A stretch of DNA of 64,000 nt from NCBI RefSeq assembly GCF_043195105.1, contig NZ_JBAFWO010000001.1. One strand, 5' to 3'. How positions within the stretch are numbered: position 1 is the stretch's first letter; every line of letters starts with the position of its first letter. This stretch comes from NCEH01 sp002257205. Its GTDB lineage: Bacteria > Pseudomonadota > Alphaproteobacteria > Rhizobiales > Xanthobacteraceae. Positions 54,580-62,758 of the stretch are shown one piece after another. The position numbers were made by a program, and so were the translations under genes. The notes beneath the pieces were generated by a model that had not been told where the DNA came from, did not search any database, and worked only from the letters and a program-made list of their open reading frames with translations.

Positions 54580-55854
54580 TCAGACCGGCAGCTTGGAGGT
54601 CTTGATCCAGTCCCAGAAATCCACGCCCGGCGGCTTCTGGAGCTGGTCGGCCGTGAAGCTGTCGACGGTGGAGAGGGTCGGGAAGTCGTAAGTATTCTTG
54701 TTGGTGGAGAGGCCCTGGTAGAAGGTCTGCTCGGCGATCTTGTCCTTGCGGAACTGGCCCGGCCCGCCGAGGCTCTGCACCTTCTGCTCGGGAATGGCGG
54801 CGATGATCTCGTCGAGCTTGGGCCAGCGCCCCGTCGCCTTGTTGGCGGCTTCCACGCCGGCCTTGTAGGCGGCGAGGGCGAAATAGGCCCGGTCCGCCTC
54901 CCAATGGGGGGCCTCCTTGTAGCGGCCCATGTAATCGTCCACGAACGCCTTCTGCAGCGGCGAGGCGGTGGGGAGGGCGAAATACAGCGTATTGTGCCCG
55001 AACACCACATTCTCGGGCATGAATTCCTTCTTCAACTGATTGATCTGCCAGCCGGCGGCGGGAAGCGCGATGTTGACGCCCTCGAACAGGCCGGCCGCCG
55101 AGCCCTGCTTCATGAACACCGGCAGATCGGCGAACAGCATGGACGAGAAGATGAAATCCGGCTTCGCCGCCTTCAGCGCGGCGACATGGGAGGTGAGATC
55201 CATGGTGCCGACCTTGGGCCATTGCTCGGCCACCACCTCGGCTTCCACGCCGGCCCGGCGCAAGATCTGCTGGAATGCTTCCCAATTGTTGCGGCCGTAG
55301 GAATAGTCCGGATTGATGCCGGCGATGCGCTTGATCTTGCCCTTGAAATATTTGATCGACAGCAGCGAGGCCATCACCGCTTCGCACTCATTGTCGGTGG
55401 AGCGGAAGACATAGTTGGACTTCGGCATCGCCTCCTTCACGCCGTCCTGGGTGGTGCCGTCCCACATGATGAGGAGCGCCTGTTCCTCTTCCGCCGTGGG
55501 CGCGACGCCGAGGCTGACGCCGGTGGAAATCAGCCCCTGCACGCAATCCACCTTTTCCTGAAGCACCAGGCGGCGGAAGCGCTCGATCGTGTCCTTGGGC
55601 GAGGTTTCCTCCTCGATCACCAGCTCGATCGGCCGGCCGGCGATGCCGCCGTCCTTGTTCATGCGCTCGGCTGCCCATTGCACGGCGCGGATGCCGCATT
55701 CGCCCACCGTGCCCATGGCCCCGGAGCGGGGCGCGAGGATGCCGATGCGCACGGGTTTCGCCTGGGCGATGGCGGGCGCGAAAATGCCGGGAGCGGTGGC
55801 GGCAAGGCCGGCGACCGCGATCCCACCCATCAGGGTGCGGCGGGTGATGTTCAT
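54580..55854 (-). CDS. ABC transporter substrate-binding protein (LivK/AmiC-like, family 5)
   Basis: 424 residues with a Tat-like signal (TRRTLMGG, cleavage near AIAQA-KP, about residue 31). The mature part follows the Leu/Ile/Val-binding fold (IGILAPRSGAMGTVGE; NPDYSYGRNNWEAF). It would bind the solute in the periplasm for LivHMGF. First gene of the operon, controlled from the palindrome-rich region 55901-55954. The downstream alcohol dehydrogenase argues for a substrate other than branched-chain amino acids, such as an amide, aromatic acid or short alcohol derivative (inference). Confidence 0.9.
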   Translation of the reverse strand: MNITRRTLMGGIAVAGLAATAPGIFAPAIAQAKPVRIGILAPRSGAMGTVGECGIRAVQWAAERMNKDGGIAGRPIELVIEEETSPKDTIERFRRLVLQEKVDCVQGLISTGVSLGVAPTAEEEQALLIMWDGTTQDGVKEAMPKSNYVFRSTDNECEAVMASLLSIKYFKGKIKRIAGINPDYSYGRNNWEAFQQILRRAGVEAEVVAEQWPKVGTMDLTSHVAALKAAKPDFIFSSMLFADLPVFMKQGSAAGLFEGVNIALPAAGWQINQLKKEFMPENVVFGHNTLYFALPTASPLQKAFVDDYMGRYKEAPHWEADRAYFALAAYKAGVEAANKATGRWPKLDEIIAAIPEQKVQSLGGPGQFRKDKIAEQTFYQGLSTNKNTYDFPTLSTVDSFTADQLQKPPGVDFWDWIKTSKLPV

Positions 55855-55900
55855 TTGGCGTTTCTCCCCTGCGGGCTATGCCCGTCTTTCATTCTGACAT

Positions 55901-55954
55901 ATCATAAGTATATGATTTGAATGTCTGCAAGAGACAATTTCGCATATTGCGAAA
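55901..55954. promoter_or_regulatory. three consecutive palindromes in the livK-gntR divergent promoter
   Basis: ATCATAAGTATATGAT (55901-55916), TGTCTGCAAGAGACA (55922-55936) and TTTCGCATATTGCGAAA (55938-55954) lie end to end between livK (55854) and the GntR start (55967). The last abuts the AGGAGG ribosome binding site of gntR, ideal for autoregulation. Confidence 0.7.
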
Positions 55955-55966
55955 GGAGGGCTTGCC

Positions 55967-56824
55967 TTGACCATTGATGGCGTCCGTGATGACACAGGGC
56001 ACGTGCATCACGGAGTTGAGTCCATGGCGAAAAAGGCGACGCATCGCACGCCCCTCCCCTCGCAGGATGAACCCGTGGGCACGCCGCCCCGTGCGGGCGC
56101 GCGGCGCGTCAAGGCGGCGCCGGCGCCGGAACCCGAGGCGCCGCTCGCGGCCGCCGCGCCGCCCCCGGTCGATCCCGAGGCGGGGGACGATACCAGCCTC
56201 ACCGATCGCGCCTATCGCATGCTGGAGGAATTGATTTCCACGCTTCAGCTCCCGCCCGGCTCGGCGCTGTCGGAACTCGCCTTGTCACAAAAGCTCGGCA
56301 TCGGCCGCACGCCGATCCGCGAGGCCTTGCAGCGCCTGGTGCGCGACGGGCTTGTGGTGGTGCTGCCGCGGCGCGGCGTGCTGGTTTCGGAAATCAATCT
56401 GCGCACCCAATTGCGCCTGCTGGAAGTGCGTCGGGTGCTGGAAAAGCTGATGGCGGGCCTCGCCGCCGAGCGCGCCACCGAGGGCGAGCGGCGCGAATTC
56501 GCCCAGATCGCCGCCGCCATGCGCCAAGCCGCCGAGCAGGAGGACGATATTTCCTTCATGCGCCTCGATGGCCGCTTCAACCAATTGATCGCCCAGGCCG
56601 CGCGCAATGAATTCGCGATGCGCTCCATGGGCCTGATGCACGGGCTCTCGCGCCGCTTCTGGTATCTGCATTACAAGCAGGTGGCGGACCTGCCGCTGGC
56701 CGCGCGCCTGCATGCGGACGTGGCCGACGCCATTGCCCGCCGCGACGCCGCCGGTGCGGAAGCCGCGGCCGCGGACCTCGTGGATTATATCGAGAGCTTC
56801 GCCCGCAAAACGCTGGACGCGTGA
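55967..56824 (+). CDS. GntR-family regulator (FCD/FadR subfamily)
   Basis: 285 residues from TTG 55967 with AGGAGG seven bases upstream; ATG 56024 is an alternative. A long Pro/Ala-rich N-terminal tail (to about residue 75) precedes the winged helix-turn-helix (LSELALSQKLGIGRTPIREA, about 100-120) and an all-helical FCD effector domain with metal-binding-type Asp/His residues (about 150-280). It diverges from the liv-dehydrogenase operon and probably controls it through the palindromes in between. Confidence 0.9.
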   Translation: MTIDGVRDDTGHVHHGVESMAKKATHRTPLPSQDEPVGTPPRAGARRVKAAPAPEPEAPLAAAAPPPVDPEAGDDTSLTDRAYRMLEELISTLQLPPGSALSELALSQKLGIGRTPIREALQRLVRDGLVVVLPRRGVLVSEINLRTQLRLLEVRRVLEKLMAGLAAERATEGERREFAQIAAAMRQAAEQEDDISFMRLDGRFNQLIAQAARNEFAMRSMGLMHGLSRRFWYLHYKQVADLPLAARLHADVADAIARRDAAGAEAAAADLVDYIESFARKTLDA

Positions 56825-56971
56825 GGCGCGCAGGATTCGTCGCGCACCGCAGGGCGCTTGATGCGCGCCGGACGCCGGGATTCGCGTGCCAGAGCTCGCG
56901 TGTCAGAGCTCGCGTGCCAGGGTCCGCGCGCAGGGCCGGCCCGCGCGGGGCCGCTCCGGCGCCATCCGGCT

Positions 56972-58450
56972 TCAGACCATGGCGCGCGAGGCTTCCCGCA
57001 CCTGCCGCGCGGCGGCGTCGACGAGCTTGGTGGAATTCGCGATGGCGAGCATGTTGTTCATCACGCCCTGCACACTGCCCGCCGCCACCTGCATGTTCTG
57101 CGACATTTCCCGCGTCACCGAGGATTGCTCCTCCACGGCGGTCGCGATGTGGGCCGAGATTTCGTTGATCTGCGCGATGGTGGCGGAGGTCAAGTTGATC
57201 GCGCTCGCCGCTTCCTGCGTCGCCGCCTGCACGGCGGAGATCTGAACGCTGATTTCGTCCGTCGCCTTGGATGTCTGCGATGCGAGGCTCTTCACCTCGG
57301 TGGCCACGACAGAGAAGCCGCGGCCGGATTCCCCGGCGCGCGCCGCCTCGATCGTGGCGTTCAAGGCGAGGAGATTGGTCTGTTCCGCGATTGTCGTGAT
57401 GATGCGCGTGACCTCGCCGATCTTCTGAACCGCGCCCACAAGTCCGGCCACGATGCCGGTGGTGGTCTCGCTATGCTGCACCGCCTGCGCCGACATCCTG
57501 TGGGCCTCGGTCACGCGCGTTCCAATCTCGCGCACCGAGGCGGCCATCTCCTCCGCGCCCGTGGCGACGGCCTGAACATTGCTGGACGTCTGCGTGGAGG
57601 CTGCGGCGGCGATCGTCGCCTGGTCGTTGGTTTCGGAAATGGCGGTGGAAATGCGCGCAAGGTCCGCGTCGATGCTGACCACGAGGCTGCCGCGGCGCAG
57701 CCGCTCGTCCACCTGAGGGGTGACGTCGGTCGCGAACTTCACCACCTTGAACGGCCTGCCGCTGGCGTCGAGGATGGGATTATAGGACGCCTGGATCCAG
57801 ACCACCTTTCCGCCCTTGCCGATGCGCTTGTATTCGGCGCTCTGGAATTCCCCGCGGGCGAGCGCGTCCCAAAAGGTGCGGTATTCGGGTTTGGCATGAT
57901 CGGCGGGGTCCACGAACATGCTGTGGTGCTTGCCGACGATCTCCTCGAGCCGGTAGCCGAGCGCATTGAGGAAGTTGGGGTTCGCGGTGATGATCTTTCC
58001 GTCGAGCTCGAACTCGATCATGGCCTGCGACTTGGAGATCGCATCAATCTGCCCGCGATAGTCCGCATTCTTCATCGTTTCTGCGGTGATGTCGGTCGCG
58101 ACCTTGACGATTTTGGCCGGGCGGCCCGAGCGGTCGACCACCGGATTATAGCTGGCCTGAAGCCAGATTTCCCGCCCGCCCTTGGCGAGCCGCTTGAATT
58201 CGGTCGCCTGGAATTCGCCACGGCCGAGCGCCGCCCAGAATTCCCGGTATTGCGGCGTGGTAACGTAAGCGGGGTCCACGAACATCGAATGATGCTTGCC
58301 GACGATTTCGCTCTCGGAATAGCCGATGACCTTCAGGAAATTGGCATTGGCGCGAAGAATTTTGCCATCCATGGAAAACTCGATCATGGCCTGCGAGTTT
58401 TCTATCGCATCAAGGATGCTCTGGGCATTGCCCCTTCCAACCGCAAACAT
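56972..58450 (-). CDS. soluble chemoreceptor with two PAS domains
   Basis: 492 residues with no membrane segment. Two tandem PAS/PAC units (about 12-125 and 134-247) are near copies, each with VGKHHSMFVDPA and a SYNP-V/I-x-D-xx-GRP-x-K-V/I-V-K end; then an MCP signalling domain (about 265-480) with tip EQTNLLALNATIEAARAGE. PAS pairs of this kind often bind heme or flavin and sense redox or oxygen (Aer-like); no cofactor residue can be assigned. ATG 58450 has GAGGG seven bases upstream; the longer upstream frame is not conserved. Lies next to the hsd operon, divergently. Confidence 0.9.
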   Translation of the reverse strand: MFAVGRGNAQSILDAIENSQAMIEFSMDGKILRANANFLKVIGYSESEIVGKHHSMFVDPAYVTTPQYREFWAALGRGEFQATEFKRLAKGGREIWLQASYNPVVDRSGRPAKIVKVATDITAETMKNADYRGQIDAISKSQAMIEFELDGKIITANPNFLNALGYRLEEIVGKHHSMFVDPADHAKPEYRTFWDALARGEFQSAEYKRIGKGGKVVWIQASYNPILDASGRPFKVVKFATDVTPQVDERLRRGSLVVSIDADLARISTAISETNDQATIAAAASTQTSSNVQAVATGAEEMAASVREIGTRVTEAHRMSAQAVQHSETTTGIVAGLVGAVQKIGEVTRIITTIAEQTNLLALNATIEAARAGESGRGFSVVATEVKSLASQTSKATDEISVQISAVQAATQEAASAINLTSATIAQINEISAHIATAVEEQSSVTREMSQNMQVAAGSVQGVMNNMLAIANSTKLVDAAARQVREASRAMV

Positions 58451-58680
58451 GGATTTACCCTCACTTCGCACACCGAAGAAGCCGCACCGTGACGAGGAGC
58501 GCTTGTGCCAAGCTTGCAGCAGGTGTTCGGGGATGGAGAGCGGTTTCCCGTGCGGCATCGCACCGCGTCGCCGCGTATCGGCGGGTGCATGTGGCACCCG
58601 GCTCCCATATGGCGCGAACATCGCACCCTGTGCGATACCTAGCGCAATAGGCGCGTCGCGTGCCGTTCTGGGGGAAGTTC

Positions 58681-60516
58681 GTGAACCAACAAGCGCTGTC
58701 CAGCTTCATCTGGTCCGTGGCGGACCTCTTGCGCGGGGATTTCAAGCAGTCGGAATATGGCAAGATCATCCTGCCCTTCACCGTGTTGCGGCGGCTGGAC
58801 TGCGTGCTGGCGCCCACCAAGGCGGACGTGCTTGCGGAATTCGAGCTGCGCAGCAAGGCGGGGCTGAACCCGTCGCCGTTCCTGCTTCGAAAGGCGGGGC
58901 AGGGCTTCTACAATACCTCGCCGTTCGACATGAAGCGCCTGATGGGCGACCAGGATCATATCGCCGCGAACCTCTACGCCTATGTCCAGGGCTTCTCGCC
59001 CACGGTGCGGGACATATTCGAGCATTTCAGCTTTCAGCAGCAGATCGACCGGCTTGCCAAGGCGGGGCTGCTCTATCAGGTGGCGGAGAAATTCGCCCAT
59101 ATCGACCTGCACCCGGACAAGGTGAGCAACAGCCAGATGGGGCTGGTGTTCGAAGAGCTGATCCGCAAGTTCGCGGAAATCTCCAATGAGACGGCGGGCG
59201 AGCACTTCACCCCGCGTGAGGTCATCCGCCTGATGGTGAACCTGCTGTTCGTGGAGGATGATGCCGTCCTCTCCAAGCCCGGCGTGGTGCGCTCCATCTA
59301 TGATCCCACGGCCGGCACCGGCGGCATGCTCTCGGTTGCCGGCGAGCATCTGGCGGAGCTGAACCCACAGGCCCGCCTCACCATGTGGGGGCAGGAGCTG
59401 AACCCGGAATCCTACGCCATCTGCAAGGCGGATATGCTCATCAAGGGGCAGGATGCCGACCGCATCGCCTTCGGCAACACCTTTTCGGACGATGGCCACC
59501 CCCACGCGACCTTCGACTACATGCTCTCCAATCCGCCGTTCGGCGTGGAATGGAAGAAGGTGGAAAAGGAGATTCGCAAGGAGCATGAGACGCAGGGCCA
59601 TAACGGGCGGTTCGGCCCCGGCCTGCCGCGCGTGTCCGATGGCTCGCTCTTGTTCCTGCTGCACCTCATTTCGAAGATGCGCCCGCTGAAGGATGGCGGC
59701 AGCCGCTTCGCCATCGTGCTGAACGGCTCGCCCTTGTTCACCGGCGGGGCGGGGAGCGGGGAAAGCGAGATCCGCCGCCATGTGCTGGAAAATGACCTGG
59801 TGGAGGCCATCATCGGTCTGCCCACGGACATGTTCTACAACACCGGCATCTCCACTTATGTGTGGGTGCTCACAAACCGCAAGCCGGCGCATCGCAAGGG
59901 CAAGGTGCAGCTGATCGATGCTTCCGGCTTCTGGCAGAAAATGCGCAAGAGCCTTGGCTCCAAGCGCAAGGAACTGAGCGACGACCATATCGCCACCATC
60001 ACCCATCTGTTCGGCGATTTCGCCGAGGCGCGCCTCGCCATTGTGCTGGATGCGCACGGCAAGGAGCTGTCCCGCGCCGTGCTCACCGGAGACGATGCCG
60101 CCCCCGTGGCGCCGGAGGGCGGCAAGGTGAAGCTGGCGCCGCTCTCGCGCCTCTTCGCCAACGAGGATTTCGGCTATCGCACCATCACGGTGGAGCGGCC
60201 GTTGCGGGATGCGGCGGGCAAGATCGTGCTGGGCGAGCGCGGCAAGCAGAAGGGCAAGCCCCAGCCGGACAGCGCCTTGCGCGATACGGAGAATGTGCCG
60301 CTCGCCGAGGATGAGCAGAGCTATTTCGAACGCGAGGTGCTGCCCCACGCGGGCGATGCCTGGATCGACCCCGAGAAGACCAAGGTGGGGTATGAAATCC
60401 CCTTCAACCGGCACTTCTACGTGTTCGAGCCGCCGCGCCCGCTGGCCGAGATCGACGCCGACCTGAAGGCGGTGACGGACCGCATCAAGGCCATGATCGA
60501 GGGGCTGGCGGCATGA
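58681..60516 (+). CDS. hsdM: type I restriction-modification system methyltransferase subunit
   Basis: 611 residues. N-terminal HsdM_N bundle (to about 130) and N6-adenine methyltransferase core (about 140-440) with the AdoMet loop DPTAGTGGML and catalytic NPPF (in MLSNPPFGVEW). It methylates adenine in the sequence chosen by HsdS and forms the M2S core. GTG 58681 is preferred because GGGGGAAG sits just upstream; GTG 58660 is the alternative. The hsdS ATG overlaps its stop (ATGA). Confidence 0.93.
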   Translation: MNQQALSSFIWSVADLLRGDFKQSEYGKIILPFTVLRRLDCVLAPTKADVLAEFELRSKAGLNPSPFLLRKAGQGFYNTSPFDMKRLMGDQDHIAANLYAYVQGFSPTVRDIFEHFSFQQQIDRLAKAGLLYQVAEKFAHIDLHPDKVSNSQMGLVFEELIRKFAEISNETAGEHFTPREVIRLMVNLLFVEDDAVLSKPGVVRSIYDPTAGTGGMLSVAGEHLAELNPQARLTMWGQELNPESYAICKADMLIKGQDADRIAFGNTFSDDGHPHATFDYMLSNPPFGVEWKKVEKEIRKEHETQGHNGRFGPGLPRVSDGSLLFLLHLISKMRPLKDGGSRFAIVLNGSPLFTGGAGSGESEIRRHVLENDLVEAIIGLPTDMFYNTGISTYVWVLTNRKPAHRKGKVQLIDASGFWQKMRKSLGSKRKELSDDHIATITHLFGDFAEARLAIVLDAHGKELSRAVLTGDDAAPVAPEGGKVKLAPLSRLFANEDFGYRTITVERPLRDAAGKIVLGERGKQKGKPQPDSALRDTENVPLAEDEQSYFEREVLPHAGDAWIDPEKTKVGYEIPFNRHFYVFEPPRPLAEIDADLKAVTDRIKAMIEGLAA

Positions 60517-61850
60517 GCGTTCCGCGCTACGACAGCTATAGGGACAGCGGCGTGGAATGGCTGGGCGAGGTGCCGAGCCATTGGGCGGTGGTTCCACTCA
60601 AGGCTGCAACATCCTGCAACGATGAAGTATTGGGCGAAGCCTCTGATCCTTCTATCGAGATCGAGTATATTGAGATTTCGGACGTCAGCCCAGAGCTTGG
60701 CGTGACGGGGAGCAGCGTCTATGCGTTTTCCGAAGCTCCATCCCGTGCCCGCCGGATAGTCAGGGACGGAGACGTGATCGTTTCGACAGTTCGCACCTAC
60801 CTCCGGGCTATTGCACCCATCGTACGACCTCCCGCCAATCTTATCGCTTCAACTGGCTTCGCAGTAATTCGTCCGCGCCGAATTGCTCAGAGCTATCTGG
60901 GGTATCTGTTCTTCGCTGAGTACCTGATTGCGGAGATCATCAGCAGGTCCGCAGGAGTTAGCTATCCCGCTATCAATGCAAGCGAAATCATGCGCCTAAC
61001 GGTGCCCCTTCCCCCTCTCCCTGAGCAAGCCGCCATCGCCGCCTTCCTCGACCGCGAGACGGCGAAGATTGATGCGCTGGTGGAGGAGCAGCGGCGGCTG
61101 ATCGCCTTGCTGGCGGAGAAGCGGCAAGCCGTCATCTCCCATGCGGTCACCAAAGGCCTCGACCCCACCGTTCCGATGAAGGATTCCGGCGTGGAATGGC
61201 TGGGCGAGGTGCCGGCGCATTGGGAGGTGAAGCGGCTGAAGCACTTGGGCTGCTTTTCCGCCGGGGCTGGATTTCCAGACCGTGAGCAGGGCCTTGAGGG
61301 GGAAGCTCTCTCTTTTCATAAAGTCAATGCTTTGGGAAAGGCGGGGTCAGATGGCTATTTGCTACCCAGTGAAAATACCATATCGATCGAAACGGCACTT
61401 CGGTTAAGAGCCTTCGTGTTTCCGCCTGACGCTATCGTTTTCGCTAAGATTGGCGCTGCTCTTCTGCTCGGAAGATTGAGAGTGTTGCGAGTACCGGCTT
61501 GTCTGGACAATAATATGATGGGATTTGTCGTGCAAACCCCAAACAAAAGTAGTTACATCCGGTATTTGATGAGTCAAATTCGTTTTGATCTCATAGCTAA
61601 CCCTGGGGCAGTTCCATCGCTTAATGAATCACAGATTGCAAATTTGGCTTTTGCGATTCCATGCTCAGCTGAGCAAGAGAAAATCACCACTTATCTCGAC
61701 AACGAAATTCTCCGATCAGACGCCCTGACGGCCGAAGCCCAATCCGCCATAACCCTCCTCCAAGAGCGTCGCGCCGCTCTCATCTCCGCCGCCGTCACCG
61801 GCAAGATCGATGTGCGTGGCCTCGGGCCCGCCGTGGAGGAGGCCGCATGA
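60513..61850 (+). CDS. hsdS: type I restriction-modification specificity subunit
   Basis: 445 residues with two target-recognition domains (about 15-170 and 225-395), each opened by the same short segment (SGVEWLGEVP) and separated by a conserved helix (LPEQAAIAAFLDRETAKIDA). The second helix closes the protein. A 27-nt identical stretch recurs at 60549-60575 and 61188-61214. Both recognition domains are clearly AT-richer than hsdM or the rest of the window, a sign of recent exchange. It sets the bipartite DNA target of the methylase and nuclease. Confidence 0.93.
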   Translation: MSVPRYDSYRDSGVEWLGEVPSHWAVVPLKAATSCNDEVLGEASDPSIEIEYIEISDVSPELGVTGSSVYAFSEAPSRARRIVRDGDVIVSTVRTYLRAIAPIVRPPANLIASTGFAVIRPRRIAQSYLGYLFFAEYLIAEIISRSAGVSYPAINASEIMRLTVPLPPLPEQAAIAAFLDRETAKIDALVEEQRRLIALLAEKRQAVISHAVTKGLDPTVPMKDSGVEWLGEVPAHWEVKRLKHLGCFSAGAGFPDREQGLEGEALSFHKVNALGKAGSDGYLLPSENTISIETALRLRAFVFPPDAIVFAKIGAALLLGRLRVLRVPACLDNNMMGFVVQTPNKSSYIRYLMSQIRFDLIANPGAVPSLNESQIANLAFAIPCSAEQEKITTYLDNEILRSDALTAEAQSAITLLQERRAALISAAVTGKIDVRGLGPAVEEAA

Positions 61851-62758
61851 GCGCCATCGGCGAGGGGCGATCCCTGGAGCTGTATTTCATCGACGGGCGG
61901 CCGGACGGCATGCTGACGGCGGAGGTGTTCAACTGGACCGGCCATGTCCTCATGGCGCCCCGCACCCAGATCACGGCCGCGCTGGCCCGCAAGGAGGCCC
62001 GCTATACCGGCGTCTATCTCCTGCTGGGGGAGAAGGAGGGCGAGCCCTGCGCCTATATCGGCGAGGGCGAGGACATTTCGGACCGCATCCGCAACCACGA
62101 CACCCGCAAGGACTGGTGGACCACCGCCATCCTCGTCACCTCCGCCGCCAACAACCTCCACAAAGCCCATGTGAAATATCTGGAAGCGCGGCTGGTGGAA
62201 GAGGCCCGCTCCGTGGGTCGGGTCATCCTCGACAACGGCAACACGCCGCCCCGGCCGGGCCTGTCGGAAGCCGCGCAGTCCAATATGGAAGCCTTCCTCA
62301 ATTATCTCTTCCTGGTGCTGCCCGCTTTGCGCATCGACATGTTCATCCGCTCCACCCGCCCGGCGCCCCGTGCCGTCGCCGTGCCGGGAGAGCCTGTCGC
62401 GCCCCGCTTCGAGCTGATCAGCCGCAGGCACGCCCTGACGGCAAATGCCGTCCTCGAAGACGGCGAGTTCGTGGTTGAGGCCGGTTCCCGCGCCCGCGCG
62501 AAATGGGAGGGGCTGGGGACGCAGAACAGCGGCTATGCCCAGCTTCACGACGAACTGAAGCGCATGGGCGTGCTCCATGAGCAGAATGGCCATTGCGTCT
62601 TCACCCAGAACTACGCCTTCAAGAGCCCCAGCGCCGCCGCCGCCGTGGTCCACGGCCGTCCCTCCAACGGCACCGTCGAATGGAAGCTGAAAGGCAGCGT
62701 GGGCGTCACCTACAAGGATTGGGAAGCCAGCCAACTGGCGCGGGAGCCTCTATCATGA
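61847..62758 (+). CDS. GIY-YIG nuclease family protein with DUF4357 domain
   Basis: 303 residues. GIY-YIG core: GVYLLL (about 45-50) and AYIGEGEDISDRIRNH (about 67-82), with the catalytic arginine in DISDRI and a downstream glutamate in KYLEARLVEEA. The C-terminal DUF4357 domain (about 230-300; YAQLHDELKRMGVL) is typical. Found in other type I operons between hsdS and hsdR; role unknown, perhaps an accessory nuclease or a modulator of restriction. Overlaps both hsdS and hsdR by four bases, so it is made with them. Confidence 0.85.
   Translation: MSAIGEGRSLELYFIDGRPDGMLTAEVFNWTGHVLMAPRTQITAALARKEARYTGVYLLLGEKEGEPCAYIGEGEDISDRIRNHDTRKDWWTTAILVTSAANNLHKAHVKYLEARLVEEARSVGRVILDNGNTPPRPGLSEAAQSNMEAFLNYLFLVLPALRIDMFIRSTRPAPRAVAVPGEPVAPRFELISRRHALTANAVLEDGEFVVEAGSRARAKWEGLGTQNSGYAQLHDELKRMGVLHEQNGHCVFTQNYAFKSPSAAAAVVHGRPSNGTVEWKLKGSVGVTYKDWEASQLAREPLS

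Noticed and set aside
51903..55920. Very long open frames overlapping the liv genes (571, 615 and 779 codons)
   Set aside because: Shadows of livG/livM/livH/livK; His/Arg/Asp-rich without family features.
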